Assembly: GCF_000243235.1 (NCBI RefSeq)
Contig: NZ_JH594606.1
Span: 124,001 to 188,000, forward strand
From: Gillisia limnaea DSM 15749
Lineage (GTDB): Bacteria > Bacteroidota > Bacteroidia > Flavobacteriales > Flavobacteriaceae
Length of the DNA: 64,000 nt
Direction: 5' to 3'
Shown: positions 34,082-43,494 of the stretch, piece after piece
Position numbering within the stretch: the stretch's first letter is position 1
Layout of the letters: each line of letters starts with the position of its first letter
The notes under the pieces: model-generated
Database searches by the model: none
The model's input: the letters and a program-made list of their open reading frames with translations, nothing else
Told to the model about the DNA's origin: nothing
Made by a program: the position numbers and the translations under genes

Positions 34082-36997
34082 TTAAACCAATGCCTCCCTT
34101 AAAATTGTAACAGGATGTTTTGCATTTCGTTGAGTCCCGTCAGCAATTTGGTGTCGGCAACTGGTTCCATTTGCTGCAATAATAGTTTCTTCGGAAGCTT
34201 TTCTTAACGCCGGAAAAAGGCTTTGCTCCCCAATTTTCATACTTATTACATAATGCTCTTTTTCATAGCCGAAAGAACCTGCCATTCCACAGCAACCCGA
34301 AGAAATAATAGTTGGTTTATAATTCTTTGGGAAATTTAGGATGTCAAAGGTCACTGCTGAATTGGACATCGCTTTTTGATGGCAATGTGCATGAATTTTC
34401 AAAATCTTTTTTTCTGAAGTAAAAGATTCTTCTTTAATATTTCCAGCTGAAATCTCTTTTTTTAGAAATTCTTCTATCATAAAACAGTTTACAGCCAGAT
34501 TTTTCGCTGCAGAAGGTTCATCGGCCAGGCGTAAGTATTCATCCCTAAATGTTAAAATAGCAGAAGGCTCTATTCCTATTAGCGGACTTTCACTCGAAAT
34601 TTTATCCTTAAACAGTTTGATGTTCTTATTTGCAAGCTCCTTTGCCTCCTCCAAAAAACCTTTGGAAATATGACTCCTTCCACTTTCTGCATTTTCGAGG
34701 ATGATCACCTGGTAGTTCAATTTACTCAATAATTCCAAGGTATCTATACCTATTCCTGCATCCAGGTAATTAGTGAATTCATCATTAAACAAATAGATTG
34801 TAGAAATAGGGTTAGCGACCTCCAATCGTGCTTTGTTATGCTTATAGTAACTCCACAGGTTTTGCTTTGAAAGTTTTGGCAGGCTCCGCTCCGGAGCTAT
34901 ACCCATTATTTTTTTTGCGATCCCGGAGGTGAAGGTGTTTCCGAAGAAAAAATTAGCAATTCCCGGAGTTTGGGAAGCAAACTTATTCATCTTTCCATTT
35001 TGGGCAAATGCCTTACTTCTTAATGATTTTCCATTTGATTTTTGATATTGAAACAGAAACTCCGCTTTTAATGCTGCTACATCCACATTAGAAGGACATT
35101 CACTTTTACAGCCCTTACAACTTATACATAGATCAAAAACCTCTTTTAGTTCCTCGTGGTCAAATTTATTTGGTTTATCAGAGTTTGTTAAGAATTCCCT
35201 TAGTGCATTTGCCCTGGCCCTGGTGGTATCTTTTTCATTTGTTGTAGCTCTGTAACTGGGACACATCGTTCCACCTGCTTCTACAGATTTTCTGCAATCA
35301 CCGCTTCCGTTGCATTTTTCTGCCAATCTCAGAATACCTTCAGAATCTGAAAAATCCATCAGGGTTTTTACTTCCGGTTCTTCCCTATTGGGAACAAATC
35401 GCAGGGAAGTATCCATTGGCGGGGCATTTACGATCTTGCCGGGATTGAAAATATTATCAGGATCAAAAGTGTTTTTAACCACTTTTAGGAGCTCATAATT
35501 TTTAGGGCCTATCATAAATTCTATAAACTCCGCCCGCAACCTGCCGTCCCCGTGTTCGCCACTCAATGAACCTTTATATTTTTTCACCAATACAGCAACT
35601 TCTTCGGTGATTTTCCTGAAAAGCGCGACATCTTCGGTTTTCTTTAGATTTAAAATAGGACGTAAATGCAATTCTCCTGCCCCGGCATGCGCATAATACA
35701 CCGCATCCTGCCCGTAGTTTTTCATTATCCGGGTAAATTCAATGATATAGTTTGCAAGATCGGGAAGAGCTACTGCGGTATCTTCAATACAGGCAACGGC
35801 TTTTCTGTCTCCCACCATATTTCCTAAAAGGCCAAGCCCCGCTTTTCGCAGTTCCAATGCTAAATCGATTTGTTCATCCATCAAAACCGGCAAGGCATAA
35901 CTCAATCCAGATTTCCTTAACCTTTCTAATAAAACCTGAGTTTGGTCCAGCAAAGCTTCCCGGGAATTGGATCTTAATTCCAACATCAGGATCGCCTTTG
36001 GATCGCCTTCTATAAAAAACCTGTTTTCGCTGTATTTTAAATTCTGTTTGGTACAATCCAAAATGATCTTGTCCATCATTTCACAGGTATACAAAGAACT
36101 TTCCATCGCCGGTACAACAGCGAGCATACAATCTTCAATACTTGAGAAATGCGCTGCAACCATCGCAGTATATTTAGGCTGAAGAGGATCCAGTTGCAAA
36201 GTGATCTCTGTGGTAAACGCCAATGTGCCCTCACTTCCTGCAAGCAATTTACAGAGATCAAATTCCAATCCTTCACCAGAAAATATTTCTGTTTTAATCA
36301 ACTCATCAATTGCATATCCTGTATTCCTTCGGTGAATTTCCTCACGCGGAAATTTGTCTTTAATTTCCTGCTGCACATCAGCCGGAGCTAGTTTTTCATA
36401 TAATTCTTTATAGATGGCTCCCTCCAGGGTCTTCAAATTCATTTTCAGCTTAAATTCTTCGGTAGAAACAGAAGAGAACGCAACCAGAGATCCATCGCTT
36501 AATATAGTTTTTAGCCCGAGGATCTTATCGCGTGTTGTACCGTATTTTATGGAAGTTGTACCGCTGGAATTATTACCTACCATCCCTCCTATCATACACC
36601 TGTTGGAGGTCGATGTATTTGGACCAAAGAACAATCCAAATTTTTCGAGTTCCCGGTTTAGGTCATCCCGTATTACTCCCGGTTGTACAACCGCAGTTTT
36701 ATTTTGAGGATCGATCTTAATGATCTTATTAAAATATTTAGAAACATCTACAACAATTCCGCTTCCCACACATTGTCCGGCAAGCGAGGTACCTGCGGTT
36801 CTGGGAATAAGACCAGTTTTATGTTCCCTGGCGAATGCAATTAAAAGTTTAAGGTCTGAAACCGTCCTGGGGTAACAAACCGCCAGAGGAATTTCGCGGT
36901 AAACCGAGGCATCTGTAGCATAAATGCTTTTATGCAATGTGTCTACAAGAAGCTCACCTTCAATATCTTGCCCTAATTTAAATAGCATTTTTTCCAT
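34082..36997 (-). CDS. FAD-linked dehydrogenase fused to 4Fe-4S and CCG domains (D-lactate/D-2-hydroxyacid dehydrogenase-like)
   Basis: 971 residues from the ATG at 36997. Domains in order: FAD_binding_4 with RTAGTSLAGQCVGSGIVVDVS (about 50-230), a GlcD-type C-terminal FAD domain with EHGDGRLRAEF (about 260-520), a ferredoxin-like domain with CNGSGDCRKS and CISCKGCKSECPS (about 560-650), and a HdrD/GlpC-type Cys-rich part with HCHQKAMS and SSGCCGMAGSFGYE (about 840-950). The fusion of GlcD and GlpC-like parts on one chain is common in Bacteroidota. It should oxidise a D-2-hydroxyacid such as D-lactate and pass electrons through Fe-S centres to quinone. Confidence 0.85.
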   Translation of the reverse strand: MEKMLFKLGQDIEGELLVDTLHKSIYATDASVYREIPLAVCYPRTVSDLKLLIAFAREHKTGLIPRTAGTSLAGQCVGSGIVVDVSKYFNKIIKIDPQNKTAVVQPGVIRDDLNRELEKFGLFFGPNTSTSNRCMIGGMVGNNSSGTTSIKYGTTRDKILGLKTILSDGSLVAFSSVSTEEFKLKMNLKTLEGAIYKELYEKLAPADVQQEIKDKFPREEIHRRNTGYAIDELIKTEIFSGEGLEFDLCKLLAGSEGTLAFTTEITLQLDPLQPKYTAMVAAHFSSIEDCMLAVVPAMESSLYTCEMMDKIILDCTKQNLKYSENRFFIEGDPKAILMLELRSNSREALLDQTQVLLERLRKSGLSYALPVLMDEQIDLALELRKAGLGLLGNMVGDRKAVACIEDTAVALPDLANYIIEFTRIMKNYGQDAVYYAHAGAGELHLRPILNLKKTEDVALFRKITEEVAVLVKKYKGSLSGEHGDGRLRAEFIEFMIGPKNYELLKVVKNTFDPDNIFNPGKIVNAPPMDTSLRFVPNREEPEVKTLMDFSDSEGILRLAEKCNGSGDCRKSVEAGGTMCPSYRATTNEKDTTRARANALREFLTNSDKPNKFDHEELKEVFDLCISCKGCKSECPSNVDVAALKAEFLFQYQKSNGKSLRSKAFAQNGKMNKFASQTPGIANFFFGNTFTSGIAKKIMGIAPERSLPKLSKQNLWSYYKHNKARLEVANPISTIYLFNDEFTNYLDAGIGIDTLELLSKLNYQVIILENAESGRSHISKGFLEEAKELANKNIKLFKDKISSESPLIGIEPSAILTFRDEYLRLADEPSAAKNLAVNCFMIEEFLKKEISAGNIKEESFTSEKKILKIHAHCHQKAMSNSAVTFDILNFPKNYKPTIISSGCCGMAGSFGYEKEHYVISMKIGEQSLFPALRKASEETIIAANGTSCRHQIADGTQRNAKHPVTILREALV

Positions 36998-37141
36998 AAT
37001 TGCGTTAAAAATACGAATTTTCATAGGTTTTGGTTAACAGAATCTTAATGAATATTAACAAGAGATTGGCTTTTTACGGGATACACATTTCATTTTAACA
37101 GTTAAATTTGTTCGAGATTTTAAAAACAAAAAACGACAGAT

Positions 37142-37636
37142 ATGAAGAAATTATTTTTCTTAGCAATTTTTGCAATTGGAGCTACTATGGCATCACATGC
37201 CCAGACTATTTCACCAAACGCCCTTGGTTTAAGATTTGGTGGTGGGAATGGTTTTGGTGCAGAGGTTTCTTACCAACGAGCACTTGGCGACAACAACAGA
37301 CTTGAGTTAGACTTAGGTTGGAGAAATGACAGCAATAGATACGATGCTGTTAAGTTGGTGGGTCTTTATCAATGGGTTTGGAACATTGAAGGTGGATTTA
37401 ACTGGTATGCAGGTATTGGGGCCGGTGTTGGAAGTGTAGATTATGATAATGACCGTTTTGATAACCGGGATGATGAAGTTTTCATTTTAGCAGCTGGAAA
37501 TATTGGTATTGAATACAATTTTGATATTCCATTGTTGATTTCATTGGATTTCAGACCTGAATTTGGTTTTGGCGATGATGATGTTTATGATGCCTTTTCA
37601 CCGGATATAGCACTTGGTCTTAGATACCAGTTCTAG
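37142..37636 (+). CDS. Outer-membrane beta-barrel protein
   Basis: 164 residues; signal peptide MKKLFFLAIFAIGATMASHAQ. Strands LGLRFGGGNGFGAEVSYQRAL, RLELDLGWRND, FNWYAGIGAGVG, FILAAGNIGIEYNF, LISLDFRPEFGFG and the C-terminal LGLRYQF give an eight-strand barrel. Function unknown; it shares no obvious motif with the 14-16 kb barrels. A TAAATTTG element (37103-37110) lies 32 nt upstream and a terminator follows, so it is monocistronic. Confidence 0.85.
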   Translation: MKKLFFLAIFAIGATMASHAQTISPNALGLRFGGGNGFGAEVSYQRALGDNNRLELDLGWRNDSNRYDAVKLVGLYQWVWNIEGGFNWYAGIGAGVGSVDYDNDRFDNRDDEVFILAAGNIGIEYNFDIPLLISLDFRPEFGFGDDDVYDAFSPDIALGLRYQF

Positions 37637-37657
37637 ATTATAAAGAATAACTTATTA

Positions 37658-37692
37658 AACGCTTCAAAGTAAAATTTGAAGCGTTTTTTTTA
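37658..37692 (+). terminator. Rho-independent terminator
   Basis: Stem AACGCTTCAAA / TTTGAAGCGTT (37658-37668, 37675-37685) followed by T7, 22 nt past the barrel gene. Confidence 0.88.
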
Positions 37693-37785
37693 TGTTTATT
37701 TTTGAATAATAAAATCCTATGTTATTATGGGTTTTGATATTTAAAGACAAAACTCCTGGAAGGCTCTCTTGTAATTTTACCGGTT

Positions 37786-38925
37786 TTAAACCGTTTTTTC
37801 TATTTCGGAAAGAGCCTTGGTATAGAGATCTTCATACAAAGGCACAATTTTATTAATATCGAATTTTTTAGCCTGCTTCCAGGCGTTGAGCTTAAATTTT
37901 TCTAAATTATCTTCGTCTTCCAGAATTGAAATCCCGAAATTTGCCATTTCTTCTACATTCCCAATTTCACATAAATAGCCAGAAAATCCGTGAGAATTTA
38001 CTTCCGGAAGACCTCCGCTGTTTGTGGAGATTACCGGAACTCCATTTACCATAGCTTCCAGAGCTGCGAGTCCAAAACTTTCTTTTTCTGAAGGCAATAG
38101 GAACAGATCTGAAAAACAAAGGATCTTATCTATTTCATTGCTTTCTCCCAAAAACACTACCCTGTTCTGGAGGCCCAGTTCCTTGACCAGGTCTTCCGCT
38201 TTTTCTTTCTCTGGGCCTTCCCCCACCATAATTAGTTTTGACTTTATCTGGTTTTGAATTTTATTAAAAATATGGATCACATCCATAATTCTTTTCACAG
38301 GCCTGAAATTACTTACATGGGTAATTATTTTTTCATCTTCATTTGCCATAAGAGAACGTTGGCAATCTATATATTTCTTTGTTGATTTTGTAACATCAAT
38401 AAAATTAGGCACTACATTGATATCCTTCGTGATTTGAAATAGATTCAAGGTATCCTGTTTCAAACTTTCAGATACAGATGTCACCACATCACTCTTGTTA
38501 ATACTGAAGGTCACCGCTGGTTTATAAAAGGGATGATTTCCTACAAGGGTGATATCTGTGCCGTGCAGGGTAGTAACCATTGGGATAAAAATGCCATCTT
38601 CTTCCAGCATTTTTTTGGCCATATAACCCGCATAGGCATGAGGAATTGCATAATGAACGTGCAAAAGTTCAATTTTATAAAGTTTCACCATATCTACCAA
38701 CTTACTGCTTAATGCAAGTTCGTAGGGTTGAAAATGGAATAATGGATATTCCGGAACGTGAACTTCATGAAAATGTACATTTCCAGTGAGTTGTTCCAAT
38801 CGCACCGGCTGTTTGTAGGTTATAAAGTGGATTTCATGACCTCTTTTTGAAAGGGCTAATCCCAGTTCTGTAGCAACAACTCCACTTCCACCAAAAGTAG
38901 GATAGCAAACAATAGCAATTTTCAT
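37786..38925 (-). CDS. bshA: N-acetyl-alpha-D-glucosaminyl L-malate synthase (bacillithiol step 1)
   Basis: 379 residues, GT-B glycosyltransferase of family 4. The N-terminus YPTFGGSGVVATELGLALSKRGHEIHFI and HVHYAIPHAYAGYMAKKM are diagnostic of BshA; the GT4 donor site is PSEKESFGLAALEAMVNGVP with the paired glutamates. It joins UDP-GlcNAc and L-malate to make the bacillithiol precursor, so this bacterium probably makes bacillithiol. bshB and bshC are not in the window. It lies 166 nt after the GH3-serine hydrolase gene at the end of the envelope run. Confidence 0.93.
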   Translation of the reverse strand: MKIAIVCYPTFGGSGVVATELGLALSKRGHEIHFITYKQPVRLEQLTGNVHFHEVHVPEYPLFHFQPYELALSSKLVDMVKLYKIELLHVHYAIPHAYAGYMAKKMLEEDGIFIPMVTTLHGTDITLVGNHPFYKPAVTFSINKSDVVTSVSESLKQDTLNLFQITKDINVVPNFIDVTKSTKKYIDCQRSLMANEDEKIITHVSNFRPVKRIMDVIHIFNKIQNQIKSKLIMVGEGPEKEKAEDLVKELGLQNRVVFLGESNEIDKILCFSDLFLLPSEKESFGLAALEAMVNGVPVISTNSGGLPEVNSHGFSGYLCEIGNVEEMANFGISILEDEDNLEKFKLNAWKQAKKFDINKIVPLYEDLYTKALSEIEKTV

Positions 38926-39091
38926 TTGTATATTTTTATTGTTTTTTTATTGGTCTCCCTATAACAATCCGGAATAATTTACATATCCGGTATAAAAGCA
39001 GGCAGGTTGTTTCGTGCTTGCTTCGGGTTAGCGGTTTGCTCGTTTTACATCTCTTTAAGAATGAACCAGATTATTCTGAAGCCTGTTCTGT

Positions 39092-42061
39092 TTATTCGGT
39101 TTCCGTAATACTGGCATCCAAACCGGGATATTCATCAAAAAGCAGGGATTCATAAATAATCTGCTGTATTTTAGAACGGATATCCTCCCTTATCAATTTC
39201 CTGTTATCAACATCGGGAAAAGTCCGGTTTGATAAAAACACATAAACAATTTCTTCTTCCGGATCTGCCCAGGCAAAAGTACCTGTAAATCCGCTATGTC
39301 CAAAACTTGATAAAGACGCACAACCACAGGTTGGCCCCGATTTTCCAAGCTGTGGTTTGTCGAAACCTACTCCCCGCCTTACATTTTTTTCACAATAATA
39401 ACAGTTATTAAACTTATCTATAGTTTCCTGTTTAAGATAGCGCTTTCCTCCATAATATCCGCCATTTAAATATAGCTGCATGATTTTGGCTACATCATTT
39501 GCATTGCTGAATAAACCCGCATGACCTCCTATTCCACCCTGCATTGCAGCGCCCTGATCATGTACATAACCATGAACCAATTGCCTTCTCCATAAATTAT
39601 CAACTTCTGTAGGGACAATTTGCTCAAGATCGAATTTTTCTCTTGGTGAATACGTTGTAAAATTCGCTCCCAGCGGTTTGTAAAGCTCCTCTTGTGTAGT
39701 AAAATCCAACGAAGCTTTAAAGTGGTCCTCGAGATAATATTTCATCATGTAGAATGGAAGATCACTGTATTTATAACCAATTTCACGCTCTAAGCCACTT
39801 TTTCTGATCTCCCCCAATATAGAATCACGAATGTCATTTCGGATAAACATTTTTTCAGCAACAGGGAGGGAATACCCTTCGGCAGCTTCTTCCCTGTAGT
39901 ATTTTATGGACGGGCGTTTGGTAGCTTTATCTATAGTTGGAACATACAGAGGCAGCCAGGCCTTTAGCCTTCCATAATGAAGCAGAAGATCCTGTAAGCG
40001 GATGTCTTCCTTATTGGAGCCTTTAAAATAAGGCATTAGATCTCCTAATTTGGAATCAAAATTCAGGGTTCCATTTTCCTCAAGCTGCATGATCAACGGG
40101 AGGCTTGCAAGGATCTTTGTGAGCGAAGCCAGATCATAGATCGAGGAATTTGTTACAGGAATGATCTTTTCATAGGTGTGAAAACCGGCATTACGCTCAA
40201 AAACCACTTTTCCCTTTCTGGCTACAATCACCTGGAGGCCTGGAGTCATTTTTGAATCGATTGCCAATGTTATTAAAGAATCAATCTTATTTAAAATTTT
40301 CGAATCCATCCCCACCGATTCCGGTAACCCATAGGATAAACGATCCAGTTTTTTGGAGATATAGCCTGTGCCCTCCGGGAAATTATCCCCAATGCTCACC
40401 GGAAGTTTTCCCTTTGCTGCCAATGCCCCAAAAATTATTTGAGCTGATTTTTCCTGTGCAATTACCGAGTTTTGGTAGCTTAATACAATCCCTTCTATAT
40501 TGCTGGTAGATTTAAGATCACTAAGTGCGTAGGGTCTGGTAAAAATATCCAGGATCGTTCTGTTATTCCGTGCGATCTCGTGAATCCATAATTGTTCTTC
40601 TGTACTGAATTTATAACCAGCCCAGGGAGATTTATCAGACTTATGAAATCCAATAATCACCTGGTTATAGGCCTTTAGTTTTTCCAGTAACTCTTCAATT
40701 TTGTTTGCTTTAACCCAGTCTACATCTGCGTATCTGGATAACTGATTAAAGAAAGGAGCACCATCTGCATCTCCAAAATTCACATAAGCAATTTTCAGGT
40801 TTTCCAGATTTCGAATAGGAAGCATACCCATATCATTTTTAATAAGAGTAATAGCATTTTCCACTAAATCATCATACAGCACCTTATCCTGAACTGTATT
40901 TAGATCCTGAATTAAGTTAACAGTATCTACAGGTTTATAATTATTTAATCCAGCCTTATATTTTGCGAAAAGTATCTTTCTAACAGAATGTGCCAAACGT
41001 TCTTCTGAAATTATCCCTTCCTGGTAAGCTTCAATTATTTTGTTTTTTGCCTTTGGGATATCTTCAGAGATTAGTAATATATCATTCCCGGCTAAAAACG
41101 CAGCCAAATCTATTTCCCCGGGATTTTTATAGTTAGAAGCTCCCTTCATATTAAGAGCATCTGTAAAGATAAGACCATTAAATCCCATTTTATCCTTGAG
41201 AAGATCTGTGACGATTGCTTTGGATGTAGAGGACGGGGAATTTTGCTTTTCTTCAAGGGCAGGAACATTAAGGTGAGCGATCATTACAGATGAAACTCCT
41301 TCCTCAATCAATTTTCTGTAAGGATAAAGTTCAATCTCCTCAATCCTTTTTTTGGAAAAGGAAACGGTAGGCAGTGTTTTATGAGAATCTGTTTGTGTAT
41401 CGCCATGCCCGGGGAAATGTTTCGCGCTGGATAATATGCCTTCGCGATGCATACCCTTCATAAAGGCAACCGCCTTTTCGGTTACGTTACTTTTCTCTTC
41501 TCCAAAAGAGCGATTTCCAATGATGGGATTTTCGGGATTCGTGTTAATATCTATAACGGGAGCAAAATTTACATGAACACCTAATCGCCTGGAATTACGA
41601 GATATAGCAGCCCCTGCCTCTTCAATTAAATGAAGACTTTTCAATGCACCTAATGTCATATTCCATGGCAGGGCAAAGGTTGAATCTAACCGCATTGCCA
41701 GCCCCCATTCTGCATCCATGCCTATTAAAAGCGGAACTTTAGAAAGTTCCTGATATTGATTATTTAGCGTTGCCTGTCTTTGCGGCCCGCCTTTTGAAAA
41801 TATTATCCCTCCAATTTTTTCTTCCTTAATAAGAACGTTTATCTTATCTGTAAGCCCTTTTGATTGGTTGGAAAAAACATCTACCATGAACAATTGCCCT
41901 ACTTTTTCCTGCAGGCTCATACCGTCATAAATACTGTCTACCCATTGCCTTTGCTCACTAAAATCTGAGGTTATAAGCGGGTCTATTGGTTGTGAAAAAA
42001 CAGTGATCGATGAAAATATGCTAAATAGCATTGTAATTAGGTAAAGCAGAAAGGGCTTCAT
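39092..42061 (-). CDS. NagZ-type GH3 beta-N-acetylglucosaminidase fused to a serine beta-lactamase-fold domain
   Basis: 989 residues with a signal peptide. Residues about 40-370 are GH3: GMDAEWGLAMRLDS, NFAPVIDINTNPENPIIGNRSFG, the NagZ loop KHFPGHGDTQTDSHKTLP and the nucleophile in IFTDALNMKGAS. A middle GH3-C-like part follows. About 595-980 form a serine-hydrolase domain: SLTK nucleophile motif (DLASLTKILA), YSD, and HSGFTGT as the HxG counterpart. The first half should release GlcNAc from muropeptides; the second resembles AmpC/DD-peptidase or esterase enzymes. It lies 9 nt after an unknown gene and downstream of a cell-wall amidase, which supports a periplasmic peptidoglycan role. Confidence 0.87.
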   Translation of the reverse strand: MKPFLLYLITMLFSIFSSITVFSQPIDPLITSDFSEQRQWVDSIYDGMSLQEKVGQLFMVDVFSNQSKGLTDKINVLIKEEKIGGIIFSKGGPQRQATLNNQYQELSKVPLLIGMDAEWGLAMRLDSTFALPWNMTLGALKSLHLIEEAGAAISRNSRRLGVHVNFAPVIDINTNPENPIIGNRSFGEEKSNVTEKAVAFMKGMHREGILSSAKHFPGHGDTQTDSHKTLPTVSFSKKRIEEIELYPYRKLIEEGVSSVMIAHLNVPALEEKQNSPSSTSKAIVTDLLKDKMGFNGLIFTDALNMKGASNYKNPGEIDLAAFLAGNDILLISEDIPKAKNKIIEAYQEGIISEERLAHSVRKILFAKYKAGLNNYKPVDTVNLIQDLNTVQDKVLYDDLVENAITLIKNDMGMLPIRNLENLKIAYVNFGDADGAPFFNQLSRYADVDWVKANKIEELLEKLKAYNQVIIGFHKSDKSPWAGYKFSTEEQLWIHEIARNNRTILDIFTRPYALSDLKSTSNIEGIVLSYQNSVIAQEKSAQIIFGALAAKGKLPVSIGDNFPEGTGYISKKLDRLSYGLPESVGMDSKILNKIDSLITLAIDSKMTPGLQVIVARKGKVVFERNAGFHTYEKIIPVTNSSIYDLASLTKILASLPLIMQLEENGTLNFDSKLGDLMPYFKGSNKEDIRLQDLLLHYGRLKAWLPLYVPTIDKATKRPSIKYYREEAAEGYSLPVAEKMFIRNDIRDSILGEIRKSGLEREIGYKYSDLPFYMMKYYLEDHFKASLDFTTQEELYKPLGANFTTYSPREKFDLEQIVPTEVDNLWRRQLVHGYVHDQGAAMQGGIGGHAGLFSNANDVAKIMQLYLNGGYYGGKRYLKQETIDKFNNCYYCEKNVRRGVGFDKPQLGKSGPTCGCASLSSFGHSGFTGTFAWADPEEEIVYVFLSNRTFPDVDNRKLIREDIRSKIQQIIYESLLFDEYPGLDASITETE

Positions 42062-42070
42062 TGTTCTCCT

Positions 42071-42556
42071 CTATTTTAAAAAGCGGTTGTGCCAGCTTTC
42101 AGAAGCAGGTACTTCCCAATCTGAAAGATATTCCGCTTTAGTATTGACAAGATTATTAAAGACGATGGTTTTTGGGGAAACAGCTTTTTCTTTTGCCATT
42201 TTTCTGAAATCATTGAGCTGTTTATATGCGATGAATTCTCCCTGTTTATAACTAACGTTCATTTTATCGAGCAAATCCACACCGTATTCCTTTTCTAATT
42301 GCTGAATGAAATGAACTGAAGCATCTATGGAACATCCGGAAGCAGCATTTATTTTCTGATCCAGCGCGAGGATTATAAAGCGTTTGTAACGAATCTCGAA
42401 AGATGCATTTAAAGTCGACCCATGAGCGGTCCATTGGGTGATAAAATTCTCTAATTTACTGGTGATTTCCTGAATTTCCTGATCTGAAAAAGACCTGTTT
42501 GCCTGATAAATCCATACTTTGGAAGTTTCAGGTAAAGATTCAAATGGTACTAACAT
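42071..42556 (-). CDS. Conserved hypothetical protein, 161 aa
   Basis: 161 residues, cytosolic, starting MLVPFESLPETSKVWIYQANR. FITQWTAHGSTLNASFEIRYKRFIILALDQ and GCSIDASVHFIQQLEKEYGVDLLD are its strongest features. Homologues in Flavobacteriaceae are often labelled 'ABC transporter ATPase', but no Walker A, signature or Walker B motif is present, so that name is not supported. The single Cys in SGCSIDAS and the nearby aromatic stretch could be functional. It sits 9 nt upstream of the GH3 fusion and 114 nt after the Fe-S protein gene. Confidence 0.75.
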   Translation of the reverse strand: MLVPFESLPETSKVWIYQANRSFSDQEIQEITSKLENFITQWTAHGSTLNASFEIRYKRFIILALDQKINAASGCSIDASVHFIQQLEKEYGVDLLDKMNVSYKQGEFIAYKQLNDFRKMAKEKAVSPKTIVFNNLVNTKAEYLSDWEVPASESWHNRFLK

Positions 42557-42670
42557 TTTTATTTGTGGATTTTGTTTTTACAAAGCTAATTTATTAAGAC
42601 GTAGCTTCAAATATAGTACCCGTTAATTAACGAAATTAACCTTAGTAGAAAGGTTAAAACTTAGTGAGAT

Positions 42671-43462
42671 CTATAAGTCGTGAGCATTGGCGATCATCTC
42701 AGCAACATCCATTATTTCAATTTCACCTTCCTGATCTTTTCCTTTAACACCATCTGTCATCATCGTGCTGCAAAATGGACAACCTGCTGCGATAATTTCA
42801 GGTTTTACTTCCATAGCCTGTTCGGTCCTTTTGATATTTACCTCTTTATTTCCAGGTTCAGCATCTTTAAACATTTGCCCACCACCAGCACCACAACAAA
42901 GCGCATTTTGTTTGCATTTTCGCATTTCAACAAGTTCCACTTCAAGTTTCCTAAGTAAGTCTCTTGGTGCTTCATATATATTATTTCCACGTCCCAGGTA
43001 ACAAGGGTCATGAAAGGTGATACGCTTTCCTTTAAATTTCCCTCCCTGTACGGTAAGCCTTCCTTCCTCCAATAATGATTTTAAAAAGGTAGTATGATGC
43101 ATTACTTCGTAATTCCCACCAAGGGCAGGATATTCATTTTTAATAGTATTGAAACAATGCGGGCAGGCAGTTACAACTTTTTTGATTTCGTACCCATTTA
43201 AAACTTCAATATTTGTTGCCGCCTGCATTTGAAAGAGAAATTCGTTTCCAGCCCTTTTTGCTGGGTCTCCGGTACAACTTTCTTCGGTTCCTAATACAGC
43301 AAAATCCACTTTAGCCTCATGTAATAGTTTTACAAATGCTTTAGTAACCTTTTTTGCCCGGTCATCAAAACTTCCCATACACCCCACCCAAAATAGAACT
43401 TCCGGTTTTTTACCTTCCGCCATATATTCTGCCATTGTTGGAACTTTTAGTGCTTCTGCCAT
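42671..43462 (-). CDS. Fe-S protein with two CCG domains (HdrB/GlpC-like)
   Basis: 263 residues, cytosolic. Two Cys-rich CCG modules: VGCMGSFDDRAKK ... EESCTGDPAKRAG ... ACPHCFNTIKNEYP, and HDPCYLGRGNNIYE ... ALCCGAGGGQMF ... GCPFCSTMM. This is the arrangement of heterodisulfide-reductase subunit B and LutA/GlpC proteins, which bind special 4Fe-4S clusters. It lies 32 nt downstream of the membrane Fe-S protein (43495), and the pair looks like an HdrC/HdrB or NarI-linked electron-transfer unit from the quinone pool. The electron acceptor or donor is unknown. Confidence 0.87.
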   Translation of the reverse strand: MAEALKVPTMAEYMAEGKKPEVLFWVGCMGSFDDRAKKVTKAFVKLLHEAKVDFAVLGTEESCTGDPAKRAGNEFLFQMQAATNIEVLNGYEIKKVVTACPHCFNTIKNEYPALGGNYEVMHHTTFLKSLLEEGRLTVQGGKFKGKRITFHDPCYLGRGNNIYEAPRDLLRKLEVELVEMRKCKQNALCCGAGGGQMFKDAEPGNKEVNIKRTEQAMEVKPEIIAAGCPFCSTMMTDGVKGKDQEGEIEIMDVAEMIANAHDL

Positions 43463-43494
43463 TTTATATTTTTTAAACTAAATTCTTTATTTTT

